NCBI GenBank assembly: GCA_963708715.1
Contig: CAVPSU010000001.1
Span: 62,001 to 126,000 of the forward strand
From: DAIOEK01 sp963708715
GTDB taxonomy: Bacteria > Chloroflexota > Anaerolineae > Anaerolineales > Anaerolineaceae
Direction of reading: 5' to 3'
Length of the DNA: 64,000 nt
The first letter of the stretch is position 1; every line of letters starts with the position of its first letter. Shown here piece after piece: positions 1 to 8,328 of this stretch. A program made the position numbers and the translations under genes. Under the pieces are notes generated by a model. It was not told the origin of the DNA, searched no databases, and saw only the letters and a list, made by a program, of their open reading frames with translations.

Positions 1-755
1 CCACCGACGAAAGGAACGACAACTCGGACCTTTTGTTCCGGTAGTTTGAACCAGGCGGCCATACTATTTCGCAATCCTGATGGAGATTGAGTATTGCAGT
101 GGATGGTTAGTTGCTGATTATCATCATCCCAATTGACTACAATTCCACGATTCTCAATCGCTCCGCCGATACAGCGATCCATGATCAGTCGATGTGATAA
201 GCAGAAATCAGCTTGCAATTTGGCTTCTTCGAAATTCCCGCGTTCTTGTTTCACGTGGGTCGCCAGGTTGGTACCCAATTCTTCGTGGACCAGGGGTGCA
301 TCGGGTTTTAGCGCCTCTTCGATATTTTCTACCGAGGGCAGCGGATCGGCATCCACATAGATTTGTGCGGTAGCATCTTCCGCAAGGTAGCGGTTTTCTG
401 CCACAACCATGGCAACCACTTCGCCCTGATGATGAATTTTATCCTTTGCAATCGGGATCTGTGTTCTCGAATTGGCAGTGATCCCGGGGACAGAATGTGG
501 AGCGGGAACCAATACCGGACCAGGATGCCAGAATTCGCCCAGGTCTTCCCATGTATAAACTGCGATAACACCAGACATCTCTTTCGCAGCGCTCGTGTCA
601 ATGCTGTTGATTTTTGCGTGGGTGTAATCGCTTCTCAAGAAAGCGGCATGGAGCATATTCGGGTACGTTATGTCTGCTACATACTTTGCCCGGCCGGTGA
701 GAATCCGTGGATCCTCATTTCGTCTAATTCGTTGCCCTAAATATTTCTTTTCCAT
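1..755 (-). CDS. Molybdenum hydroxylase large (Mo-binding) subunit, CoxL/XdhA type, 3' end cut by window edge
   Basis: The reading frame is open from an ATG at 755 to the left edge, about 251 residues. I translated it by hand: it begins MEKKYLGQRIRRNEDPRIL, then GRAKYVADI, HAAFLRSDYTHA and QGEVVAMVVAENRYLAEDA, the typical N-terminal pattern of the xanthine dehydrogenase/CO dehydrogenase large subunit, ending in the window at the VGG that precedes the GGGFG-type pterin-binding loop. This subunit holds the molybdopterin cofactor and hydroxylates a carbon next to a ring nitrogen or oxidises an aldehyde or CO. A GAGAGGG ribosome-binding site precedes the ATG. It is the last visible gene of the operon, 15 nt after the 2Fe-2S subunit. 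The catalytic C-terminal half lies outside the window, so the substrate class cannot be read here. Confidence 0.9.
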   Translation of the reverse strand, partial: MEKKYLGQRIRRNEDPRILTGRAKYVADITYPNMLHAAFLRSDYTHAKINSIDTSAAKEMSGVIAVYTWEDLGEFWHPGPVLVPAPHSVPGITANSRTQIPIAKDKIHHQGEVVAMVVAENRYLAEDATAQIYVDADPLPSVENIEEALKPDAPLVHEELGTNLATHVKQERGNFEEAKLQADFCLSHRLIMDRCIGGAIENRGIVVNWDDDNQQLTIHCNTQSPSGLRNSMAAWFKLPEQKVRVVVPFVG

Positions 756-770
756 GGCTAGCCCTCTCTT

Positions 771-1259
771 CTATAAACCGCTCTGAGCGGACATTTTTTC
801 TGCAGCCAGGGCTACCGCTTCGACAATGTTTTCGTAGCCGGTGCACCGACATAGATTCCCATCGATCGCCTCACGAATTTCTTCATGACTTGGATGAGGA
901 TGCTCCTTCAAATAAGGCACCATTGTCATTAAGATCCCAGGTGTACAGAAACCACATTGCGCAGCGTGTTTTTCCCGAAATGCTTCCTGGAGCGGATGCA
1001 TGTTTTCGGGTGTGCCCAAACTTTCCACAGTGACAACTTCGTGCCCTGAAGCTTGAATGGCGAACGCAGTGCAGGATCGGACGGCAACTCCATCCAATAA
1101 GATTGTGCAGCTACCACAAACGCCGTGTTCACATCCAACATGGGTTCCGGTTAGTCCAGCATGGTAACGAATGAAGTCACTCAAGAGTAAACGAGGTTCT
1201 ACCTCTGCCTCGTAATTTTTATCGTTGATCTTTATCGCTATTTTGACCAGATCGCTCAT
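771..1259 (-). CDS. Molybdenum hydroxylase [2Fe-2S] subunit, CoxS/XdhC type
   Basis: 162 residues, the usual length. Two iron-sulfur domains are seen. The N-terminal plant-type ferredoxin part has C-x4-C-x2-C in CEHGVCGSC (about residues 43-51) and a fourth Cys in VRSC. The C-terminal helical part has CGFCTPG and CRCTGYENIVEA. The protein relays electrons from the Mo centre to the FAD subunit. All eight cluster Cys appear present. It lies 9 nt after the FAD-subunit gene and 15 nt before the large subunit, so the three subunits are surely cotranscribed. Confidence 0.95.
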   Translation of the reverse strand: MSDLVKIAIKINDKNYEAEVEPRLLLSDFIRYHAGLTGTHVGCEHGVCGSCTILLDGVAVRSCTAFAIQASGHEVVTVESLGTPENMHPLQEAFREKHAAQCGFCTPGILMTMVPYLKEHPHPSHEEIREAIDGNLCRCTGYENIVEAVALAAEKMSAQSGL

Positions 1260-1268
1260 GGATATCTC

Positions 1269-2148
1269 CTATTCTTTTGCCCGTTTTGCGGCTTCGGTCA
1301 AAGCTTCCACGCCGAGGGCGTTTGCCAGATAACTTCGGAATTCTGGGGTAGCATGCATGTCGCCTCCTGGTTGTAGCTCTTTGGTGACACAGGCATGTAC
1401 AGCTTCACGAATCACCTCATCAGATATTTTCTGACCGACCAAAATTGTTGATGCTTCTTTTGACAAAACAGGCATCTCGTCAACTCCCATATAAGCAAGC
1501 CTGGCTTTGGTACAAACATCTTTCTCGTCCAGTGAGATGATGGTCGCAACCCCGACTATTGCAGATGCGCCGGCTTGTCTATTTGTTTGTTTGTATGATG
1601 ACCCTGTCCGAGGTGCCAGTTTTGGAATTTCTATTTCAACTAGCATTTCGTCTGGTTCGATAACATTCGTAAAAAGAGAAACATAGAAATCTTCCGCGAC
1701 AACCCATCGTTCCGCGGAAACTGACCTGATATGCAACTTGAACTCTTGCGCTACTGCAACCACCGGGACCTGACCAGCAGGATCACCATGGCTGATAGCT
1801 CCTCCAAAAGTACCCCGATTGCGGATCTGAGGATGAGCTAAGAATGGCAAGCATTCCTTGACCAGGGGAGAAAATTTCGCAACCTGTGGATCGAATTCTA
1901 CCGTGGTATCTCGGGTCATCGTACCTATCAATAGACTATCAGATTTGGAAGGTTTGATATAAAACAATTCACTTACATTATTAAGATCAACCAGAGCAGC
2001 GGGTTGCGCTAGACGGAAGTTCATAGCCGGGATAAGACTTCTGACCGCCAGCCAGGATTTTCCCACCATCGTTCCCCACTTCTCCGATTCGATCCAGCGC
2101 TTCTTCGATGGTTCTTGGTCCGTAATACTCAAAAGAGGCTGGTTTCAT
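1269..2148 (-). CDS. Molybdenum hydroxylase FAD-binding subunit, CoxM/XdhB type (apparent frameshift)
   Basis: The family N-terminus starts at an ATG at 2148 behind a GGAGGAC site: MKPASFEYYGPRTIEEALDR ... ILAGGQ. The frame then breaks near 2039-2040 and resumes one base on as SLIPAMNFRLAQPAALVDLN, the standard continuation of the FAD-binding AGGQSL(I/M)P motif. Removing one A from the CAGAAGTC stretch restores a continuous protein of about 292 residues. Gene finders would instead begin at a false start at 2132 and miss the first FAD-binding motif. The rest is intact: RNRGTFGGAISHGDPAGQ, then the C-terminal CO dehydrogenase flavoprotein domain. It is either an assembly indel or a recent knock-out of the flavin subunit. 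Confidence 0.85.
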
Positions 2149-2191
2149 AAAGTCCTCCTACCGCTTCAAATTCAGAAATAATTCGCAATGA

Positions 2192-2229
2192 TCATCCCCA
2201 CAGGGCAAACTTATACCCTGTGGGGATGA
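2192..2229 (-). repeat. 14-bp perfect inverted repeat between cyclase and coxM
   Basis: Arms at 2192-2205 and 2216-2229 (TCATCCCCACAGGG and its complement) with a 10-base loop. It sits in the 92-bp gap between the cyclase stop and the coxM start. On the transcribed strand no U-run follows, so it looks like an mRNA-stabilising or processing hairpin, or a partial terminator, that could set unequal expression of the two halves of the operon. Confidence 0.75.
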
Positions 2230-2240
2230 GAATTCAGCTA

Positions 2241-3911
2241 CTAACCCTCTTTGAAGGCAACGAACCGGCCCCACATTGATTCTGCCTCCATGGCTTTCTG
2301 TACAAAACAGCCGATGTAGTAGCGTCCACTTGGCGTGGAAGCCAGCTCGCCACCCAGATTCTCAGCATGGACGATGCGTTTCGGGAACAAGTTGAGGTGC
2401 ATATCCTGGTAATACTGGTCCAACGGATACATCTCGTCCCAATCCTTGCCAAAGTCCTTCTTCAATTTGGCGTTAGCCTCTTCAAAGGTCTTGGGGTGCC
2501 AGATCCGTTGAATGGTATTCATCGGGTGATCGGCTGCGACACAGTCAACACCGATCCATCTGATCTTCTTCTTGGCAGCCCATTCAGCGAAATCTGGTGA
2601 TGGACCCGGGTGTTTGATCATATAGCGGAATTCGTCCGAATCCTCGCTGGTCCAGCCAAATTTATACCAACCGGTCTTGATGATGAGAATATCGCCTTCC
2701 CTGATGTCCACGACTTTTTCGATCATTTCAGGGGTGTACACACTTGAGTTGCTGACCATGCTGGAAATATCCGCAATTACGCCAGGTCCAACCCATTCTT
2801 CCAGGGGAACCTGTCCTATGGTGCGGCCAGCGGGGTAGAAGTGCTTCTCACCGTCCATGTGAGTTGCCAGGTGGATGGAGGCGTTGCAGATGGAGCCATT
2901 GCGTCCCATGCCAAAGAACTGCCCACCCACCCGTTTTGTATATTTGACAGAGAGTGGTTCATAATTCGCCCACTGCGGGGACTGGACACTGAATGGAACA
3001 GTCAGGTCGAGCATCTTGCAGGCTTTCATTTCTTTTAGGAAGTCATCTTCTTTCATTCCATCTGGGGCAGTCCAAGCGACTACTCGAGCCCAGGCTGCTT
3101 CGACTTCCATGAAGGGGATCGGTTGAACCGAGACCCAAGCGCGTTTGTTCTTCAAGAGGTCGATATCACCCACGATCGCTTCCACGAACATCAAACCGGA
3201 TTTCGGTATTGTGATGTGTGTCATGGTGTAATACTCGTCTTGGGGGAACATTTCATCCCATTTCTTACCGTATTTCTTGACAAGTTTCTCTTCGGCTTTT
3301 TTGAAGTAATTCTCATGGAAGCGGCGAATGGGGGTATTCATGGGGTGTTCCGCACAGCCACAATCAACACCAACCAGCTTGAATTTCATATCCAGACACC
3401 ATTGGAAGAATTCTGGTGAGGGACCTGGGTGACGGACGTAGAAACCAAATTCTTTAAATTCCACACCACCCTGGGCATCTTTATTGAAGGTATCTGGCTG
3501 ATCGTAAGAATAGCGGTGATACCCGGTGTTAATGATGAGTATGTCACCTTTCTTCACGGTGGCTTTCTTCATGATCATTTCAGGTGTGTAAAGACCATAG
3601 TCTTCAACCACGTCTGAGATATCAACTACGACACCTTCGCCGGTCAGATCGGTCAGGGGAATCTCATTGATCGAACGCATCCCAGAGTGGAAAGCGCGTG
3701 GGCCAACCAGGTGAGTGCCGACGGTATTACTCCAATTGAGAATCTGACCATTTGCACCAGCTCCACCACCGTATGCACCAGTCAAACGTTTAAAGAAGTG
3801 AACCTCGAGACTTTTTTCCATTGGCCACGGGGGGGTAAATATACTGCAACCTTGAGTTAGATCGTACATCTTTGCAGAGCCAAGCATTTTTATAAAGCTT
3901 TCACGATCCAT
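2241..3911 (-). CDS. Tandem two-domain cyclase-family (PF04199) metal hydrolase; first domain lacks metal ligands
   Basis: 556 residues, about twice the usual length of the cyclase/KynB family (metal-dependent hydrolases of cyclic amides or formamides such as kynurenine formamidase and isatin hydrolase). Two homologous halves are visible: about 1-280 and 285-556, each with YDLT/LDLT, a metal-site segment, YTPEMI, GDILII.TG, HPGPSP, GVDC and a WDEM(F/Y)P..(E/Q)YY tail. The second half has the full HxxxHxDxxxH site (H347, H351, D353, H357). The first half, aligned without gaps, has T63, H67, V69 and A73, so three of four ligands are gone. One half therefore probably catalyses and the other is structural or substrate-binding. 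The start has a GGAGGAAATT site. It stands 35 nt after the DUF1116 gene in the same operon. Confidence 0.85.
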   Translation of the reverse strand: MDRESFIKMLGSAKMYDLTQGCSIFTPPWPMEKSLEVHFFKRLTGAYGGGAGANGQILNWSNTVGTHLVGPRAFHSGMRSINEIPLTDLTGEGVVVDISDVVEDYGLYTPEMIMKKATVKKGDILIINTGYHRYSYDQPDTFNKDAQGGVEFKEFGFYVRHPGPSPEFFQWCLDMKFKLVGVDCGCAEHPMNTPIRRFHENYFKKAEEKLVKKYGKKWDEMFPQDEYYTMTHITIPKSGLMFVEAIVGDIDLLKNKRAWVSVQPIPFMEVEAAWARVVAWTAPDGMKEDDFLKEMKACKMLDLTVPFSVQSPQWANYEPLSVKYTKRVGGQFFGMGRNGSICNASIHLATHMDGEKHFYPAGRTIGQVPLEEWVGPGVIADISSMVSNSSVYTPEMIEKVVDIREGDILIIKTGWYKFGWTSEDSDEFRYMIKHPGPSPDFAEWAAKKKIRWIGVDCVAADHPMNTIQRIWHPKTFEEANAKLKKDFGKDWDEMYPLDQYYQDMHLNLFPKRIVHAENLGGELASTPSGRYYIGCFVQKAMEAESMWGRFVAFKEG

Positions 3912-3946
3912 AATTTCCTCCTGATTAAGGTAAGACTGTGTTGTGA

Positions 3947-5196
3947 TTAATTGAAACCGTATTTATCTGCGTAAAACACCAATGCATCTTCAAAACACTT
4001 CATTGGAGCAGAGACTACACCAGCACCAACCTGACCTACACCCGGATCTTTGTGGGCAACGCCGGTATTGACGCGTGGAGTGATACCTTTTTCAACTACC
4101 TTGCGGATATCCACACCGGTAGGAGTTCCTCGGAAATCAAGACTTGGGATAGTCAACGCTTTATGTTCTGCGTAAGTGATCTCGTACATATCGTACGTTG
4201 TCGTGGTTGCATCTTTCGCAGTCCCACCGATGAAAGTGACCAGAGCCGGAGCGGCAGCCATGGCAAAACCGCCAAAGCCAGCGGTTTCAGTGATCACCGA
4301 ATCACCGATGTCCGGATTGGCATCTTTTTCAGTAAATCCGGGGAAATACAAAGCTTTGACCATTGGCGAAGGAGCAGTAAACCATTGATCACCAGTACCA
4401 CTGACACGAATGCCGAAATCAGTACCATTGCGGGCCATAGTAGTGACAATTGTGCTGCCTTCAATGTTCGCACCTGCATCACACATGGTCTTGGCGGCTG
4501 CCATAACTGGATTCAAGATGGATAGGGCATTGTCACCCAGGAATTTGATGATATCGTATGCTTGTTGAGGGTTGTCAGCTACTTTGGCGATAGATGGGGC
4601 AAGTTCTTTGGTGAATAGGATCGAGCATGCATCCAGGCGGTTATGACCATCGTCTCCCATGTGGAGAGCTTTTGAAAGCATTGCCCGGATATCGATCCCA
4701 CCCATCTCCTTGATCGCTTTATCCAGTATCGGACCCATGTTGTTGTTCATAAAGCGCAATTTATCCAGAACATCCTGACTATATGCGCCCATGCGTAGGA
4801 CTTTTCCGCGACCTTCATTCAGCCCAGAATAGGCTTTATTACCAAATGTTTTGTTTTCGACTTCATACACCATAAAGGATGGAGCGATCAAACCAGCCAT
4901 CGGTCCGACAGAAGAGTAATGGTGACAGGGTGCGTATTCTATCTTGCCGGAAGCAGCTACTTTCTTCGCTTCATCAATATCCTTTGCTAGACCTTCGTAC
5001 ATCAAACAGCCCCAGACAGCTCCAAGAACAGGACCTGCCATGCGATCGTAGGAAATAGGAGGACCAGCATGAATTAGAAGATTAGGCTTCATTCCAGGAA
5101 TCAGGTCCAGGGCTTTACCTACCCCTGTGACAAAAGGGCGGAATCCATCATACGTTCGACGGCTTGTTTATTCGCAAGTTCAATATCTAAGAACAT
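3947..5196 (-). CDS. DUF1116 protein, YlbE/AllG family (apparent frameshift)
   Basis: The gene should begin at the ATG at 5196 (AGGAGGAAAAC site): MFLDIELANKQAVERMMDS. The frame then hits a TAG, but the family sequence continues one frame over as RPFVTGVGKALDLIPGMKPN ... HAGPPISYDRM. Adding one C (a G on the + strand near 5141) gives a continuous product of 416 residues, matching E. coli YlbE in length. In E. coli, YlbE (AllG) works with FdrA (AllF) and YlbF (AllH) in oxamate carbamoyltransferase activity at the end of allantoin breakdown. Here it directly follows fdrA (12 nt gap). No DUF2877 (AllH) gene or carbamate kinase is seen in the window. The ATG at 5092 is an internal residue, not the real start. 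Confidence 0.85.
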
Positions 5197-5208
5197 GTTT
5201 TCCTCCTG

Positions 5209-7035
5209 TTACTTCTTCAGGCTCGCCTGATGGCGCTTAATGTTAGAAAGAATGCGCATGAGTTTTTCATTTCCACCAGCCGGGGGTTTCCAATCCACCT
5301 GTACTGTAGGAACGCCCTGTTTTACCAGATCCTTCGCAAATGAATCCAGACCGATATTGACTGCTTCAAGGTTCTTGCGTAAGACAGTCAGATCCGCCGG
5401 GTTGAATTTCGATTCCGGTATTGGATTGGCAGGCGTTGCTGGCTTTGCAATCTTGGGCAGTTTGGATGCGGGAATTACACCCGGATTCAAAGCCCGCAAG
5501 AATGCTCCAGCATACCGAACCATCTCTTCATTGGATGTACTGACCCAGGCGCCTCCTGCTTTCATCTGGGCGATCTGGTTCTGCAATCCCTGTGGATCAT
5601 CATCGGTACCGGTGACAACCGCAATCACTTCCAGGTGACGACCTGCATTTGCCGCGACTTCCTTTGCTTTCTTGACAGCAGGACCAATCTCACCGGCAGG
5701 ATCGATGTGAGAACCATAGCCGATTACAACATCCAGCATAATGACTGCAACTTCCGGATCGTTAGCCTCTTCTTCCAGACGCCGAATACGTAATTCGTTG
5801 TCCATCATGGGGTGTAAACGACCAACCGTAAATTCATCTTCACCAAGGTCTACGATGGTGTGTTCCTGGCTGACGAGTGAATTGGGGATTTTATTTTCCT
5901 TGCGCAAAGGGGCATTTGCCCAGACTTTGGGCAGGTAATCTTCCAAAATATATTGCGCTTCATATGCGAGGGTCCCACCAGAGAAAAGACCGCGCAGGTA
6001 TTTCTGTGATTTCGCGAACTTGCTGATATCTACTTTAAATTCGGCTGCAGCAGCTTTTTTTGATAGGTCGATCGCCAGTTTACCGGATGGATCATTAATA
6101 AGGGATACAGCCATCTCGGCTGCACCATCCAGGCTGCTCGCGAAATAAAGGTTGCCATCTTGCATTTTTTCAGGGGTACGTCCGATGAAGCAGATCACAA
6201 CCGGTTTCTTGGCTGTCTTCGCCTGTTTAATTACTTTTTCGGCAACCATAGGAGCAGGCGGTTTGGAAACCAGGACGATAACTTTGGTCTCATCATCCCG
6301 GTTAAGAATATCGATACCCTGACTGAAAGTCTGTGAGCCCACTTTTTCAGATAGGTCTCGACCACCAGTGCCGATGCCATATGTCATACCGCTGCCTAAT
6401 TGGGCGATTCGAGAAGAAACCTGTTGCAAACCAGTCCCAGCTGCTGCAACAACACCTATCGGACCGAGACGAACTTTATTGGCAAAACCAAGACCCACGC
6501 CCCTGACAATCGCAGTACCGCAATCAGGTCCCATCACAAGTAAGCCTTTTTCTGCCGATTTCTTCTTCAACTCAATTTCCGCTTCAACGGATACATTGTC
6601 GCTAAATAAAAATACATGCTGACCAAGATCAAGCGCATCGTGCGCAATCAGATCAGCATATCGTCCAGCAACTGAGATCAATGTCCAGCTAGCTCCTGGA
6701 AGACCTTCCAACGCTGAATCGAGACTCTTGGGTAAAAATTGCGCGTCAGATGCTGTCTTCTTATTTTTAAGCATTTCTTCAACCTGAGCCAGAGCATCCA
6801 TCGCCGCTTTTTCACTATTCGCCCGGACAACAGACACCAGATCATCAGGTTTTGCCGCTTCAACCTCAGGTGAAATCAGTTGAATATGAGCCAGTAATTC
6901 TTTGTTGGATTCGGTTCCCATGATCACACCAGCGTCTTCAACACCGGGTAGATCAGAGAGATTACGCTGTAACTGCATCAGGAACGCAGAGTCGTAATAC
7001 ACACCAGTACGAATTTCAGCCTTAATTACAGCCAT
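5209..7035 (-). CDS. fdrA: FdrA family acyl-CoA synthetase-like protein (AllF-type)
   Basis: 608 residues from the ATG at 7035, chosen because of the AGGAGG site 5 nt upstream; the longer frame to 7071 has none. E. coli FdrA is near 555, and the excess is mostly a C-terminal tail (PATPANPIPESKF and beyond). The fold is like succinyl-CoA synthetase: a Rossmann CoA-binding part (MGPDCGTAIV, about 165-175; GPIGVVAAAGTGLQQVSSRI, about 193-212; IGTGGRDLSE) and a ligase-like part (VVICFIGRTPEKM; GLFSGGTLAYEAQ near 355; MLDVVIGYGSH near 440). FdrA with YlbE/YlbF makes up oxamate carbamoyltransferase in E. coli. It is the first gene of the operon, with its own promoter and a structured leader. Confidence 0.88.
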   Translation of the reverse strand: MAVIKAEIRTGVYYDSAFLMQLQRNLSDLPGVEDAGVIMGTESNKELLAHIQLISPEVEAAKPDDLVSVVRANSEKAAMDALAQVEEMLKNKKTASDAQFLPKSLDSALEGLPGASWTLISVAGRYADLIAHDALDLGQHVFLFSDNVSVEAEIELKKKSAEKGLLVMGPDCGTAIVRGVGLGFANKVRLGPIGVVAAAGTGLQQVSSRIAQLGSGMTYGIGTGGRDLSEKVGSQTFSQGIDILNRDDETKVIVLVSKPPAPMVAEKVIKQAKTAKKPVVICFIGRTPEKMQDGNLYFASSLDGAAEMAVSLINDPSGKLAIDLSKKAAAAEFKVDISKFAKSQKYLRGLFSGGTLAYEAQYILEDYLPKVWANAPLRKENKIPNSLVSQEHTIVDLGEDEFTVGRLHPMMDNELRIRRLEEEANDPEVAVIMLDVVIGYGSHIDPAGEIGPAVKKAKEVAANAGRHLEVIAVVTGTDDDPQGLQNQIAQMKAGGAWVSTSNEEMVRYAGAFLRALNPGVIPASKLPKIAKPATPANPIPESKFNPADLTVLRKNLEAVNIGLDSFAKDLVKQGVPTVQVDWKPPAGGNEKLMRILSNIKRHQASLKK

Positions 7036-7093
7036 GCAAACCTCCTGGAAATTGGGGTCTTGATAAACCAAGACAGAATATATGTATTATGTT

Positions 7094-7144
7094 AAAAACC
7101 TGCCGGTAGCATAATGCCTATCGACAGGTTGAAATAACCTCAAG
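7094..7144 (-). promoter_or_regulatory. Candidate attenuator in fdrA leader: terminator-like hairpin plus competing stem
   Basis: On the fdrA strand the arms AACCTGTCGATAG (7130-7118) and CTACCGGCAGGTT (7109-7097) pair over 13 positions, with one wobble and one mismatch, followed by a short U-run (7098-7094). The only gene this hairpin can act on is fdrA, 60 nt downstream. Just upstream, AGGTTATTTCAACCT (7140-7126) makes a small stem that uses the same AACCT bases, so the two folds exclude each other. This is the pattern of an attenuator or riboswitch expression platform; the ligand is unknown. Confidence 0.5.
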
Positions 7145-7290
7145 AGTATGTTGAATGAAGAGCTTGATAAAAGCTTTTTGTATTTCGAGCATTACGACTA
7201 CTTTTTATCCTCATGATCAGATTCGAAATGACCAGGATGTAAAACTGACAGAAATATGCACGGATTCTGAAAAACTGCCAGGGTGAGGTC

Positions 7291-7326
7291 AAAAATCAGT
7301 ATAGCAAAGGAAAAATGAAAAATCAA
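7291..7326 (-). promoter_or_regulatory. Sigma70-type promoter for the fdrA operon
   Basis: On the minus strand: -35 TTGATT (7326-7321), 17-bp spacer, extended -10 TGC TATACT (hexamer 7303-7298). Predicted start near 7291, which gives a leader of about 255 nt before fdrA. Confidence 0.6.
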
Positions 7327-7428
7327 TCTGACATATGTTGAACTAATATCACATTAATTTTGTCTTTTGTCATACAAGCGTATGAAAATTGCATAGATTT
7401 TCAATGGTTGATGCATCCTTTCAATTAC

Positions 7429-7463
7429 TTGACACAGAATACCCACCTTCTTACAATGGGTAT
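7429..7463 (+). promoter_or_regulatory. Strong promoter with an operator-like inverted repeat over the -10
   Basis: TTGACA at 7429-7434, a 17-bp spacer and TACAAT at 7452-7457, reading toward the gene at 7529. An inverted repeat ATACCCA (7439-7445) / TGGGTAT (7457-7463) spans the -10 box, a natural position for a repressor. The leader before the ATG is about 65 nt. The rest of 7,072-7,528 holds the divergent fdrA promoter and leader, and I see no gene there. Confidence 0.6.
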
Positions 7464-7528
7464 GCTATCAAGGGGAACAGATCTCTTTCCAGCTTTATTT
7501 ATTACCTATTCCAATAAGGAGTAAGACA

Positions 7529-8254
7529 ATGAGACTTGAACCACCCGAGCGAGTATCTGAAGAGCAATTAACTATCGATGTAAGAGAGATCGAACCATTG
7601 CTCCAGGCTCCCCCAATGGATATGAAACCCTGGCCGGAGGCGATGATCACCCTAAAGGACAGTCGGATTCTGTATATCCGAGAAATGAAAACAGATGACG
7701 TAGCATCCTTACTCGGCTATATGATGAAAGTCATGGAAGTGGAAAAAGACTTCTACGATATCGTTGGCGCTCGCGTTTATGCCGAAATTCTCGGCCAATA
7801 TCGCTCGCGCTTAAAAGACCCCTTCACTTTGATCGGGACTATCGATGGTCAACTTGCTGGTTTCGCAAATGGTCGCATGATGAACGAAGATATCGCCATC
7901 AGCCTGCATACAATGACTTTTGCCCGCCGCGGTCGGATCGGATGGGCGATGTATTATGCGAAGACCTACCATGCATTGGAGATACTCGGCGCAAATGAAT
8001 GGTGGTCTACCTTCGAAAGTTATAATGGCTGGCGAATGGCTGGTCTTGAAATGGCTCAACCTTGTTACCCCTGGCCAGAATACCAGCATGAGCTGGGGGG
8101 CGCCCGGGTGTACTACGTCACGAAGAAATTCTGGGATACCAGTGTCAAAAACTTTGCCAAGCAGATGATCGGCTCTGACCTGGTGTTTGATGTTCCGGAT
8201 TCAGTCAGGAAAGCCAATGCGAATTTTCGCGTTCCAGCAGAATTAGTCTTGTAG
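7529..8254 (+). CDS. GNAT-like acetyltransferase of unknown substrate
   Basis: 241 residues, not recognised as a named enzyme. After a 45-residue lead, the stretch ILYIREMKTDDVASLLGYM ... FTLIGTIDGQLAGFANGRM (about 50-115) resembles the N-terminal half of a GNAT N-acetyltransferase: beta strand, helix, then the beta-turn-beta with G-x-IDG-x-LAGFA. The acetyl-CoA loop is only loosely matched near GRIGWAMYYAKTYHALEILG. It is a single-gene unit with its own promoter (7429-7457), a GGAGT site and a terminator at 8274. It is divergent from the fdrA operon, so the two may share control from the 450-bp spacer. Confidence 0.6.
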   Translation: MRLEPPERVSEEQLTIDVREIEPLLQAPPMDMKPWPEAMITLKDSRILYIREMKTDDVASLLGYMMKVMEVEKDFYDIVGARVYAEILGQYRSRLKDPFTLIGTIDGQLAGFANGRMMNEDIAISLHTMTFARRGRIGWAMYYAKTYHALEILGANEWWSTFESYNGWRMAGLEMAQPCYPWPEYQHELGGARVYYVTKKFWDTSVKNFAKQMIGSDLVFDVPDSVRKANANFRVPAELVL

Positions 8255-8273
8255 TTCCTTCTATGTAAAAGAG

Positions 8274-8300
8274 ACAGCCCGCTACTAAGCGGGCTGTTTT
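8274..8300 (+). terminator. Intrinsic terminator
   Basis: Perfect 10-bp stem ACAGCCCGCT / AGCGGGCTGT (8274-8283 and 8288-8297) with a 4-base loop and TTTT. It lies between converging genes. Confidence 0.9.
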
Positions 8301-8328
8301 ACTGTAATAGAGAAAGTTCGATATTTCC

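Noticed and set aside
363..740. Plus-strand frames at 133-740 as genes
   Set aside because: They are shadows of coxL, whose minus-strand translation is unmistakable.
5092..5092. Start of the DUF1116 gene at 5092
   Set aside because: Family sequence (VGKALDLIPG) continues upstream in frame; the start is an artefact of the frameshift.
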